This document shows, piece after piece, positions 34,809 to 45,752 of a stretch of DNA of 64,000 nt. The notes beneath the pieces were generated by a model. The model was not told where the DNA came from, did not search any database, and saw nothing but the letters and a program-made list of their open reading frames with translations. The position numbers and the translations under genes are program-made. The first letter of the stretch is position 1; each line of letters begins with the position of its first letter. Where the stretch lies: NCBI RefSeq assembly GCF_900005765.1, contig NC_041687.1:744001-808000 (forward strand), written 5' to 3'. Origin of the DNA: Plasmodium relictum (Eukaryota; Apicomplexa; Aconoidasida; Haemosporida; Plasmodiidae).

Positions 34809-36290
34809 ATGTTAAAAATTAAAAATAAGATTAACCTAATAAATTTTATTAGTAAACGTTACTACACTAATAATAGTAAGGGAATATCTAAAGAGTATGT
34901 ATATACGAAATATAGAATAAGTTTACCTTATATAAATAATGTAAAATATGATGATTTGTATTTATCAAGACCAAATAAAGAAGATTTATATGTTTTTACA
35001 AAAAAAATTCCAATATTTTTGCGCTTTTTGAAATTAATAACATCATTAGAAAATAGAAATAAGGATTTTATTGAATTCGCAAAAAGATGTGAAAATGGTT
35101 TAACAATAGAAAAAGATGTATATTTAACGAAAGAAGAGCTATTAGAATTAATGTTTATAAATGGATACTCAAAAAAAGAAATGAATGCTTTTGATTTGGC
35201 TTTTAATAACAACTATGAGTTTCACTATCCAGAGATATCTGTTTTATTTCAATTAGATGAAGAAGATGTGTATAAATTTTGCTTAAAAAAAAGAAGTGAG
35301 TATCCTGAAAAGCTTTTTCATCTAAAATTTTTAAAAGATAAAAATATGTTATCTTCATATGGATTAATATTTGTATTTTTATACTTTGGATTAAATAATG
35401 TTGTATTAAGTAATGCATGGTTTTTGTCAAAAACAATTCCCTTTTTTTCAGTTTTTTATATGTTAGCCTCTTATTTTTATAAAGATATTTGGAATTTTTT
35501 AAATAAAGAAAAGAATTTAATGATAGAACAAAATATGAATAATAAATTATTAGCTGAAGACATTATTTATAATCAATTAAAGTTATATTCTAAAGATACT
35601 GATTGTAGCTCAAATTTGATAAATTTTAAAGATTATTCTAATAAATTAATAAATAATTACAGAAAAGCTTATATAAATGAACAGAAAAAGAAAGTTCAGG
35701 AAAATTTAGAAAAAAAATTAAATGAAATATACAACATTGAAATGAATTATAAGAATTCTTTACAAAACATACTATTAGAAGAAATTATAAAAAAAATATA
35801 TCACAATATAAAAACGGATAATAATTTCTATAATTCTATATTAAATGATAGTATCAATAATATAAGAAATATTAATGAAAATGATACATTAATTAATCAC
35901 GTAAGAAATGAACTAGATTCTATTAAAAGTTTAAACAAGCAAAATCCTCTTATAAAAAATATTCTTAATCAGTACGAATTAAAAAAAGAAGAATATTTAA
36001 ATCAGTATGCAATACAAAAAGAAGAAGTAGACAAAATAAAAAATATAATTAATAAGTGTAATATGAATATAAATAAATTAAATACAAATGATTACAATGA
36101 TTTGCTAAATTTATTTCATAACATAAATAATAGATTTGGTTTTTATGTCAATGATGATGAAGTATCAAAACTTACTCCTAGAGATGAAGAATCAAAAAAA
36201 ATAATTGATAATATAAACAAAGCTATTTATGATACTAACAAATCATTCAACGAAAAAAAATTAGTAGCTTTCTTAAAAGCTTTTCAATAA
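34809..36290 (+). CDS. Mitochondrial membrane and coiled-coil protein, possibly an ATP synthase subunit b-like protein
   Basis: This single-exon gene encodes 493 residues. The first 25 residues (MLKIKNKINLINFISKRYYT) are basic, with no acidic residue and with aromatic and hydroxyl residues, fitting a mitochondrial presequence. Two hydrophobic segments lie at about residues 180-225 (LIFVFLYFGLNNVVL, then FFSVFYMLASYFY). They are followed by about 260 residues of charged, mostly helical sequence likely to form a long stalk. Membrane anchor plus long helix is the layout of F-type ATP synthase subunit b, and I recall that divergent b-like subunits were described in apicomplexan ATP synthases, but no diagnostic motif is visible. 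Other inner-membrane scaffold proteins would look alike. Confidence 0.7.
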   Translation: MLKIKNKINLINFISKRYYTNNSKGISKEYVYTKYRISLPYINNVKYDDLYLSRPNKEDLYVFTKKIPIFLRFLKLITSLENRNKDFIEFAKRCENGLTIEKDVYLTKEELLELMFINGYSKKEMNAFDLAFNNNYEFHYPEISVLFQLDEEDVYKFCLKKRSEYPEKLFHLKFLKDKNMLSSYGLIFVFLYFGLNNVVLSNAWFLSKTIPFFSVFYMLASYFYKDIWNFLNKEKNLMIEQNMNNKLLAEDIIYNQLKLYSKDTDCSSNLINFKDYSNKLINNYRKAYINEQKKKVQENLEKKLNEIYNIEMNYKNSLQNILLEEIIKKIYHNIKTDNNFYNSILNDSINNIRNINENDTLINHVRNELDSIKSLNKQNPLIKNILNQYELKKEEYLNQYAIQKEEVDKIKNIINKCNMNINKLNTNDYNDLLNLFHNINNRFGFYVNDDEVSKLTPRDEESKKIIDNINKAIYDTNKSFNEKKLVAFLKAFQ

Positions 36291-37186
36291 GGATACATGA
36301 CATTTTTTTTTTTTTATTTATTTATACATATATATAAGAATAGTAAATTTCATTTAAATTTTACTTTTGTTGTAAACTAAATGGCTATTTGAATATTTCA
36401 TATATATATATTTAAAAAAAAAATCTTTATTTTTCAATAAATTTAAAAAATATATATATTTTTTTTAATTGTGTTTTTATTTTATTTTTTTATTTTTTTT
36501 TAATTATTTTAAATCAAAAGTTTATGTAAAAAATATTATATGCAAATAAAAATAATTTATGCAATATATAAAACTAAAAAAAGACTAAATATATTTACAT
36601 ATTTTAAATTTTTTAATGAAAAATTTATACATTTTATTATTTTATTAAATGCACACATATAAATAATACTTATATATATCTTATATTTTATTTCTATTAG
36701 ATTTTTCTTTTTTTTTTTTCCGTTTTCATTTTATACTTGTATTTTTTAAAACTTAAAAAAAAAAAAAATGAAATTAAATATATTAAAATATAATTAAAGA
36801 AAAAAAAAAAATAAAATAAAAAAACAAGGATAAAGATAATTATAATAAATAATAATAAAAAAAAAAAAAATAAAAAATAAAATAAAATAAGAATTAAAAT
36901 CTACATTTTGACAACTTAAATTTTAAATTTCTTAAATTCATATTTTATGAATATTTCTTGATGATATATATATGTACGTACATATAGAATATTTTTATAT
37001 TAATATAGAAGATAAATAATAATAAAAAAAAATAACTTCAAGAAATAAAAATTAAATTATATATTAATAAATACAATTACATAAAAAGAAATATATATAA
37101 AAAAAAAAAAAAAAAATTAAAAGTAGATATATAATGGCTCAAAAAAAATTTATAAAATATATTGGATAAAAAGCAATATATATCAT
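36291..37186. other. Convergent intergenic region
   Basis: This region between two 3' ends holds only A/T homopolymers and simple runs such as AATAAT near 36841-36860. I see nothing else in it. Confidence 0.5.
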
Positions 37187-38322
37187 TTAGTTTTCCTTTA
37201 AATTTCTATTGTCAGTTTCACCATTTTTTAATTTCTTTTTAATACTGAATTTCTCTTTTTTTTGAATGATATATGTATAAATACGCACTATGTAATGCTT
37301 AATGATTTGATAAATTGTTGATACTACTTTAAAGGTAATTTTAAAGAATAAAATTAAATAAGAATGAAAAATAATTGTTATAATAAATACAGTAAATATA
37401 AATAAGACTGTTGTTGAAAATAATGGAAAAATGCTAGAATAATTATATCTGTATAACCATAACAATGAAACAAAGACAATTAAACTTAATTGAGCTAAAG
37501 ATGTATTCATGCCTTTTCCATCAGTATTTTCTACAAAAAAAAAAGAAAAAATCAATAGAAAGAGTAAAAAAAAAAATTTTATAATATATATTTATTTATA
37601 CATATAATTATTATATTTCTTTATTTTTTAAATCCTCACCATTTTTTGCAGAAGAAGATTTTTCAGTAATTTTTACATGAATTGTAATGGGTATGTTTTC
37701 CTTATAATTTTTAGAAATATTTTGATTATTTATATCTTTAGTCACTTCATTTTGAATACCATTTTTGTTTTCGTTCATTAAGGAATTACCTTTCTTATTA
37801 TTTATTAAAAATTCTTTCTGATAAAAATTTAAATAATCTTCTAATTTTTTTTTATCATCTAATATCTTACCCATATATATTAATCTTACATTTAAGTCTA
37901 AAACATTTTTTTTATAAATAAAATAAAATATAAAATTAAAACAGTAAAAAGAAAAGTTTTTAAATTATTAATATACCTTTATTTATATCTTCTGGAAATA
38001 ACTTATGCTTTAGATTTTTAATCACTTCATTGCAATTTATTTCTAATTCTTTTAAAAATAAAAAAAGTAAATAATTATTCTATTTATTAAACAATAACAG
38101 TGTGTGTAAATTTTTTTTCTTTTATATTTTGTAAAATATGATAAATTATAATAAATGAAAAAAAAAATATATAAATTTAACTATAGATATATATATATAT
38201 ATATCCATCTGTCTACTTTTTTAAAAAATTTAAATTTTTCATTTTAAAAAAAATATAATACCTAAATTTTGAGGAATTCCTCTTGGCCTTAAAACTATGA
38301 ACTTGATTAATTTAGTAACCAT
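37187..38322 (-). CDS. TMUB/Dsc3-like membrane protein with N-terminal ubiquitin fold, four exons
   Basis: Predicted exons in transcript order are 38322-38262, 38048-37977, 37897-37640 and 37530-37187, giving 244 residues. The first two exons and the start of the third make a ubiquitin-like fold: KLIKFIVLRPRGIPQNLELE, then VIKNLKHKLFPEDINKDLNV, RLIYMGKILDDKKKLEDY and, after an insert of about 50 residues, PITIHVKITE. Two to three hydrophobic segments follow in the last exon (QLSLIVFVSLLWLY, then TVLFIFTVFIITIIF), ending in a basic tail. This order is that of TMUB proteins and the fungal Dsc3 subunit, which act at ER or Golgi ubiquitin ligases in membrane-protein degradation. The exon 3 donor (GGTGAGG) is inferred from phase; reading through it gives a premature stop. 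Confidence 0.75.
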
Positions 38323-39408
38323 TTTTTAAAGTATGTATGTGTATAATTGTTTATATATTTTTCTTTTTTTCATAAATTTCTCTAAATTTTTGTAATTGTT
38401 TTTACATTTAAAAATTGTTAAAACATTTAATTTTATTATGTAAATATTAATTCAAAGAAAAAAAAAAAAAGAAAAAAAAAAGTACAAAAATATACAAAAT
38501 ATTTAATGTAAAAATGTAAGCTTTAATGATATAAAAAGATTAATTATTATATAGAACAAAAAGATTGTATATATATTAAAAAAGCTCTTTTTTCTTTCTT
38601 TTTTCTTTTTTTAAAATAAAAATTTGATGATGTTTCTCAATATATATATATATATAAAATAATGGAAATTAAAGGCACAAAAAAAATAATACTTTTGATT
38701 TTTCAATGATTTAACAAATTTTTAAAATATTTTTTTTTTTCTTAAGATTAATTTAAATAAATAAATAAATAATATGCACTTTATGTTTTTCTTCTATTTT
38801 TTTTTTTTTTTTATGTAAAAATAAAATGATGTTGAACAGATAGTTTCTCTCTAATTTCTATTATCATCCTTTTCCTTTTTTTTATTAATTGAAAAATTTA
38901 TATAAAAAAAAAAAAGAAAAACTTAAACATATACAAAAAGTATTTCATTTATAATGCTTGCATTTATATGGAAAGTAAAATTAAAAAAAAAAAAAACAAT
39001 TTTAAAAAACAATATTGAAATCCTTACAGTTATTGAAAATAAATTTCATCTTATTAAAAAATACAAATAAATAAATAACAATATATTTATTATCAAAATG
39101 TAACGTGTTTCTTTTTATATTTTAACTGCAGTAAATTTACAATATCTTTTATTCATGAGCTATATATTTTTATGATTATTTTATTTTATTTATTTATTTA
39201 TTTATTTTTTTTTTCAAGTGTATATAATTAAAAATAACAAAAAAAAAAAATTTTTTTTTATATTAGTGTAACATGCTAATCTTATAATTTTTAATGAACA
39301 ACAATATGGACATAAGAATTATATTTTAAATAAAAATGAAGAAAAAAAAAAGAAAATATAAATAAAATGATATAGCTTTTTTTTTTTTTTTTTTTCCTAA
39401 TCAGATCA
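38323..39408. promoter_or_regulatory. Divergent intergenic region, TMUB-like gene and mitochondrial RNA polymerase
   Basis: This should hold both promoters. A T run followed by TCCTAATCAG lies 5 bases before the polymerase ATG and looks like a splice acceptor, so the polymerase mRNA may have an intron in its leader. Confidence 0.45.
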
Positions 39409-42400
39409 ATGAGATTAAATATTAATTTAAGTAATTTTAAAAATTTAATAAAAACAAATAAGCATTATTTATTTACTTTAAGAAGAGGGCATAAACCAAT
39501 ATATTTCATAAAGGTAAATATATCTACAAATATAAATTTAATAAAAAAAAAGGAACAGTTAAAATCTATATACAAAAATAATGATGAAGAAGATGCTAAG
39601 AGAAATGATAATAATATAAAAAAAAACTTTCTTGAAAAAGAAAAAATAGAAGAAAAATATTCCTTAAATAACCTTGGAAAAAATAATGATAATGTAAATG
39701 AGAACAAAACTAATGTTGATGCTAAACTTGAAGAAAATAAAAATGCTAATATAAAAGAATGTGATAAATATAACAATGAAAAGGAAGAAAAACACTACGA
39801 TGATAAATGTTTGGATAAGAAAATTATAAATGAGTTACATAATTTAATATTATCAATTAAAAAATTAGATACAGAAAAAAGGAATCAAATTATGATGTAT
39901 ATTAATACATTAAACAAAAAATATTTAAGAAATATTGAAAAAGAAATAACTATTTTTTTTGAAAATTTAGATATGTATATGACCGCAAATGGATTATTAA
40001 TATGCGATATAGGTGGAAAGGAAATTTTTAACTACATTGATAAAATAAATATATTAAATGAGAGATATGATGTAAACAATGATGGTGAAAATGAAAATTG
40101 CAAAGACTTTAATATTAACATAAATAATTTATTTGATATGAATTTTATTAAAGAAAAAAAAAAAATTATATATGGGGATAATATGTATCCAATAGTTCAG
40201 AATAGAGACATAAATAAAAATAATGAAATAAATAAAAGAAAAGAAAATGAAGAACAATTGAGGAAAAAAGAAAAAGTGAATGAAGAAATAAATGATGATT
40301 GTAATATTGTAAATATAAGAAGACAAATGCTAATAGAAAGATCTTCATATAAAAAAGCCATTGAAGAAGCAGAAGAATTTGTTTCTAATTTACATGATTT
40401 AAAAAAAATAACAGAAATACAAGGATTATGTAAAATATATTTGAATTGGGTTAATGAATTAGAAAAAAAAATTGTTAATTATAAAGAAAAACAGCAAAAA
40501 AATAAAAAATCTTTTTTTCCTGAATTAATAGAAGAAAAATTATTAGCCATCATAACGGTAAAATGGGCAATTCAATACACATTTAATCCTTTAAAAAAAA
40601 AATATTCTAATAACGTTATAACCCAATCAAAAAACTTTGAACAAGCATATGCTTATCAATCTTTATTCACCCATATAGCTATAAAAATTGGGGAGGAAAT
40701 TAATAACGAACTGAATTTTCAATTATTAGAAAAAAATAATTTGTTATACAATTTCATAAAAAAAAATAAAGGCAATGTTTCTTTTTCTCATTTTCAAAAA
40801 TATAGAATGCTAAATAAAATAAAAGAAAAAATAAAGAAAAGTAAAATGATGGAAAATAAGAGCAAGTTTGAAACAGATAGTGATAAAAATAAAATTGAAG
40901 TAGATAACAAAGGCAAAGTAGACCTAAAAAATGAAGAGAATTTATTTTTAAATAATAATTTTGATTTAATTCAATGGAATTCTGTTAAAAAGGCATCAAT
41001 TGGTGGTTTGCTATTAAAAATGTTAATAGACAATGCAAAAATTGATGTTGATATAAATACAGCCAAAGAAGAATATAAAAAGGAATACAAGTATTATTTA
41101 TTTTTACATAAAATGGCTAAAAATAAAGGAGAAATATTACATTCAGATTGCAAATATAAAAAGGAATTGAACTATCAAAAATATTATGAAGAAGAATCAA
41201 ACTCCTTAAAGTTTATGATTGTTGATAGAAATAAAAAGGGAGATATAATAAAATCATTGAAAAAAGATTATAATGAAAATAATAAAATAATAAATTCAGA
41301 AAAAGATAAAGTTAAAAAAGATAATGATATTTTAATATTAAACAATGGGGAATATAGAAAAAACGGTGAAATAGATGGAACTATTAGAGTTGATACATAT
41401 GATGTAAATAATACTAATTATATACAAAATATAAAAAGATTAAATAATATTAATAATATAAATGATTCAGAAAATGCAAATAACGATATAGAAAAAGAGA
41501 TAATACATTCAAAAGATAAAAATAAAAAAACCAAGAAATCAAAAGAGAATAATTTTTGCAAAAAACAGAAAGAAAAATTAAAAAATAAAGAAGTAATATT
41601 ATATAGATCAAAAAAAGATAAAAGTAAAATAGAATTACCTGTATTTATCCATTCATATATATGGAAGAATAACAATTGGTATGGGGTCATACATATGAGA
41701 GAATGCTGTGCTAATTTTTTATTAAATAATGCGATTAATTCTCATATTCCCTTAAATTATTTGCCTATGATATGTAAGCCTAAAAGGTGGACAGATTCAG
41801 AAGGAGGAATGTTATTATTAAAAAATAATTTTATAAGATGTAATATTAAACCTTTATTTAATATAAATGTTTGTAATTTGACAAGAATAAAAAATATTGT
41901 ATCAGAGATAGGTAATGTAAAATGGAAGATAAATAAGGAAATATTACACTATATTGAATATGCATATTTAAATGGAATAACAATAGGAAAAATACCTCTG
42001 AATAAAAATTATAGTTTACCTAATAGTATTGATTTAAAAATACATAATAATGAAGAAATAAGAAAATATTATTTATTAAAGGAAGAAATAAATAGATTAA
42101 ATAAATGTTTAATAAGTGAAAGGCCAACTTTTTTACAAAAATTAGCAGTGGCAAAAACATTAAAAGATAATGAAATGATATATTTTCCTCATAATATAGA
42201 TTTTAGAGGAAGAATGTATCCTTTATCTCCTCATTTGCATCACATGAGTGATGATATATGTAGAAGTTTAATTGTTTTTTATGATGAAAAAGAAATAGGA
42301 GAAAAAGGATTATTTTGGTTAAAAGTTCATTTAGCAAATAATTTTGGTAAGGATAAATTAAATTTTGAGAAAAGAATTCAATGGGTTGATGAAAATATAG

Positions 42401-43461
42401 AAAAAATTAAGAAATTAAGTGAAAATCCATTTGAAAATAGAGAATTCTGGAGTTTAGCAGATAACCCTTGGCAGGCACTAGCAGTTTCTATTGATCTGAC
42501 GAAAGCATTGCAGTGTTCCGATTCTTCTAAATATAAAAGCAATATTCCTGTTCAGCAAGATGGAACATGTAATGGATTACAGCATTATGCAGCTTTAGGA
42601 AGGGATAGAGATGGAGGAAAAGCTGTGAACATTATTCCATGTGATGAACCACAAGATATTTACTCTGTTGTTTTAGATATTGTTATAAATAAGATTAAAA
42701 ATGACTTAAACAAGAATATATATGCTGGTTATTGTTTTAAATTTGATTTATTAAAAAGAAAAGTTGTTAAACAAACTATAATGACTATATGCTATGGAGT
42801 TACATCAATAGGTGCGAAGAATCAAGTTAAAGGGAAAATTCAGACTATGATAGGGAAAGATTTAGATAAAAATATAATTAATAAATTATCTCAATACATT
42901 GCAAATTATATATTCGAATCAATAAGTGAAATATTTAAAAGAGCAATGATTATCAAAAAATGGTTTAATAACCTATCAAAAGTGACGAATGAATTAAATA
43001 TTCCTATTACTTGGCTTTCACCAATAGGCTTACCTTGTGAACAACCTTATAGATTAGGAAATCGAATTTTAGTAAATACTCCTTTACAAACAGTTAGTGT
43101 AATATCGTATAAAAATAGTTTATTGCATAAAAATAAGCAAAGATTAGGTTTTCCACCAAACTTTGTTCATTCGTTAGATGCCTCTCATTTAATGATGACA
43201 GCTGAAAAAATGTTAATTGAAAATAATTTTAGTTTTGCTGCTGTACATGATTCTTATTGGGCGCATGCATGTAATGTAGATATTATGAATAAGTTTATTA
43301 GAGATTCTTTTGTAACATTATATGATGATCCTATATTAGAAAATATTTATCAAAACTTTAAAATCCGATTAGGAAAATTTGCAACAAAAATATCTCCTCC
43401 CCCTGGGCAAGGAGAATTAGATATATCATTAGTTAGAGATAGTCTTTACTTTTTTAGTTAA
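39409..43461 (+). CDS. RPO41: Mitochondrial DNA-directed RNA polymerase, T7-like
   Basis: This single-exon gene encodes 1350 residues. It is the phage-type single-subunit polymerase that transcribes the 6-kb mitochondrial genome. The N-terminus (MRLNINLSNFKNLIKTNKHY and on to RRGHKP) is a basic presequence. Residues about 50-720 are the divergent N-terminal part with large Lys/Asn inserts. The palm and fingers are well conserved: YFPHNIDFRGRMYPLSPHL, then VQQDGTCNGLQHYAALGRD with catalytic Asp about 1051, the fingers helix RKVVKQTIMTICYGVTS, PPNFVHSLDASHLMMTA and AAVHDSYWAHA with catalytic Asp about 1281. The C-terminus ends in the family-typical short foot (DSLYFFS; the human and T7 enzymes also end in Phe-rich feet). 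All key catalytic residues appear present. Confidence 0.96.
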   Translation: MRLNINLSNFKNLIKTNKHYLFTLRRGHKPIYFIKVNISTNINLIKKKEQLKSIYKNNDEEDAKRNDNNIKKNFLEKEKIEEKYSLNNLGKNNDNVNENKTNVDAKLEENKNANIKECDKYNNEKEEKHYDDKCLDKKIINELHNLILSIKKLDTEKRNQIMMYINTLNKKYLRNIEKEITIFFENLDMYMTANGLLICDIGGKEIFNYIDKINILNERYDVNNDGENENCKDFNININNLFDMNFIKEKKKIIYGDNMYPIVQNRDINKNNEINKRKENEEQLRKKEKVNEEINDDCNIVNIRRQMLIERSSYKKAIEEAEEFVSNLHDLKKITEIQGLCKIYLNWVNELEKKIVNYKEKQQKNKKSFFPELIEEKLLAIITVKWAIQYTFNPLKKKYSNNVITQSKNFEQAYAYQSLFTHIAIKIGEEINNELNFQLLEKNNLLYNFIKKNKGNVSFSHFQKYRMLNKIKEKIKKSKMMENKSKFETDSDKNKIEVDNKGKVDLKNEENLFLNNNFDLIQWNSVKKASIGGLLLKMLIDNAKIDVDINTAKEEYKKEYKYYLFLHKMAKNKGEILHSDCKYKKELNYQKYYEEESNSLKFMIVDRNKKGDIIKSLKKDYNENNKIINSEKDKVKKDNDILILNNGEYRKNGEIDGTIRVDTYDVNNTNYIQNIKRLNNINNINDSENANNDIEKEIIHSKDKNKKTKKSKENNFCKKQKEKLKNKEVILYRSKKDKSKIELPVFIHSYIWKNNNWYGVIHMRECCANFLLNNAINSHIPLNYLPMICKPKRWTDSEGGMLLLKNNFIRCNIKPLFNINVCNLTRIKNIVSEIGNVKWKINKEILHYIEYAYLNGITIGKIPLNKNYSLPNSIDLKIHNNEEIRKYYLLKEEINRLNKCLISERPTFLQKLAVAKTLKDNEMIYFPHNIDFRGRMYPLSPHLHHMSDDICRSLIVFYDEKEIGEKGLFWLKVHLANNFGKDKLNFEKRIQWVDENIEKIKKLSENPFENREFWSLADNPWQALAVSIDLTKALQCSDSSKYKSNIPVQQDGTCNGLQHYAALGRDRDGGKAVNIIPCDEPQDIYSVVLDIVINKIKNDLNKNIYAGYCFKFDLLKRKVVKQTIMTICYGVTSIGAKNQVKGKIQTMIGKDLDKNIINKLSQYIANYIFESISEIFKRAMIIKKWFNNLSKVTNELNIPITWLSPIGLPCEQPYRLGNRILVNTPLQTVSVISYKNSLLHKNKQRLGFPPNFVHSLDASHLMMTAEKMLIENNFSFAAVHDSYWAHACNVDIMNKFIRDSFVTLYDDPILENIYQNFKIRLGKFATKISPPPGQGELDISLVRDSLYFFS

Positions 43462-44296
43462 AAAAAGGGAGTAAAATAAGTATATTGGTATATAAAAATA
43501 CTTGTGATTATTTTAATATTTACATTTTTGAAAAATAGTATGTTTGTACATACTTATTTTGTATAAATTTATAACTTTTATATGTGTATTGAATTACATA
43601 TAATTCATTTTCAATTTTATATAAATTTTCTTGATCAGAAAAATTATCAAATATTTGTCTTTAATTTTTTTTTTTTTTCCTATATTATTTTACCAAAAAT
43701 ATTTTATTTTAAAACACTAAATAAAAATTTATAAATACTTATCATTGGCTTTTTTTTTTTTTTTTTTTTTATTAATTCTAAATATTCATTTCAAATTTTG
43801 TTATCACATTATATTATTTTTTAATTAAAAAAATTTTAAGGAAAATAAATTACATGTGTATATGAATTTTTTAACAAATTAAATACATAAATTTTTATAA
43901 ATAAAAAAAAAAAAAAAAATTTAAATCAAATTAAAAAATTTTAATTATAGCCTTTTTAATTTGAAACAAGTTTTATTTAAAAAAATACAATTTTTAAAAT
44001 TTAAAGAATAATTACAATAAAAAAAAAAATGTATATAAATGTTTAATTGTAAGAATATTTACAATTTCAAAGTTACGATTATAACGAAGATATATATTCC
44101 CTTTTTAAATTTTTATCTTGTGGCAAGCTTATTTAGCATGTAAACATAATTGAAGAGTGTCTTAAGTATATAATTATTTATCAATATAATGATTACAGAT
44201 AATAAATATTTAGAAATATCCAATATATAATTAATACTGTTATAATTATTTATTATTTTTTCATCTATTTGAACTATTTTTTTTTTTTTTATTACT
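43462..44296. other. Convergent intergenic region
   Basis: This gap lies between the 3' ends of the RNA polymerase and TIM44 genes. It has poly-T at about 43751-43770 and no coding frame. The TIM44 stop TGG-TAA is followed by AAGT, so a donor-like GTAAAGT overlaps it, but I found no convincing further exon. Confidence 0.5.
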
Positions 44297-45752
44297 TTAC
44301 CAAGAAGGCGTATTCCCAATAATTGCAAATTCTCTTACTATATATGGATATAATAAACCTTCTTTTTCAGGTTCAGGATGTTTGGATAAAGCTATAGTAT
44401 ACACAACTTCTCTTATATCATCTATTTTCCCTTCAATAATTTCATCATTTTTATTCTTTAAGCAATTTATTTGTTGTGTATGAAAAGTAAAAATAAACCA
44501 AGGAGAACTTTCTTCCATTCTTTGAGCTCCCTTAAGTTCGTGATTTTTGTAAATCAAAACATTTGTATCTAAATAAACTTTTTTTTTTTTTCTTTCATTT
44601 ATACTAGCATTAAGAGAATTAAAAGCTGACGAACCACAATGTAATCTTAATGTTTCTTCATCTCCAACTAAATAAGACTCTACAATATGCTTTGATATAA
44701 CATATTCAAATAAATACATAAGTTCAGATAATTTAAAATTTTTATCATACATTTTCATTTCTCTTAGAGCTGCAGCTAATTCTGTTTCTCCAAACAATTT
44801 TCCTAAAATTGGATTTTCAAAAAAATTATTTAAGAATGGCATATCTTTTAATTTACTTCCAAATTTATCCCATGCCGATTCATATGCTAAAATTAATTCA
44901 TTGTTTTCTTTTTGTTCAGGATTTTCTTCATTAACATTTTTTTCATTTACATTCATATTATCCCCAATTTTTTCTTGAGAATCTTTTTCAGATAAATCAT
45001 TTTCATTTATTTTTTCATTTTCTTGTTTATTTTTTTTTTTATATCTTTTTATAGCCATTTCTTGTCTCCATTTATCTAATCGGACAAAGGCGCTGTTGTC
45101 ATTCCATTTTTCTTTTAACTGAGCAATTTTTTCTGAATAATTTATTATAAAATTTCTTAAAATAAAAAAAAATTGAATACTTGCATTTTTACTATGTTTT
45201 AATATATAGTTATTTTCAAAACAATATGTAACAAAATTATGAACGTCATTATATAATATTTTTATAGCTTCAATATTTTTTTCTTTTATATTTTTGTAAA
45301 AATTTATATTTTCTTCAATTTTCTTTTTTAATTTTATAGTTTTATCATTTATTTCAGTTTTTTCTTTTAGCTCCTTTAAAGCCTCTTGATATTGCTTATT
45401 TTCTTTCATATCTTTCTTAACCTAATTAAAGAAAAAAAAAAAAAAATTATAATTAAAATATTATGTTATCACATATTAATGAATTGTTAAAAATTTATGA
45501 TTTATGTGAGAAAAATATTTAAATAGACTTCACCTGCTCTATAACATTTTTCATAAAAGTAGAGAAATATTTTTTATCTTTTGATGAATTTATGTATCCA
45601 GTAATATTTTCATTATATATACGAAAATTCTTCTCACTTATATTTTTAGTAAACAATATATGTTTTTCATATTTACTAGAAAAAAATCTTCTGAAATTTA
45701 AGTTATTACTAAATTTAAAATTTAAAATTACATTATTTAATAGATTCTTCAT
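44297..45752 (-). CDS. TIM44: Mitochondrial import inner membrane translocase subunit TIM44, two exons
   Basis: Predicted exons are 45752-45534 and 45421-44297, giving 447 residues; the junction joins VIEQ to VKKDMKENKQYQEALKEL. TIM44 is the peripheral matrix-side protein that docks mtHsp70 and its J-proteins at the TIM23 channel. The N-terminal 75 residues are an Arg/Lys/Asn-rich presequence (NLNFRRFFSSKYEKHI). A coiled coil with Glu/Lys repeats follows. The C-terminal TIM44 domain includes SAWDKFGSKLKDMPFLNNFF, ETELAAALREMKMYDKNF, LGDEE-like VGDEETLRLHCGSSAFN and the last strand YPYIVREFAIIGNTPSW. The length is close to that of yeast and human TIM44. It works in the same machine as GrpE of this window. 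Confidence 0.93.

Noticed and set aside
44113-44328. Extra 3' exon of TIM44
   Set aside because: A donor-like GTAAAGT overlaps the stop, but TIM44 already ends at the family's usual C-terminus and the downstream frame looks non-coding.
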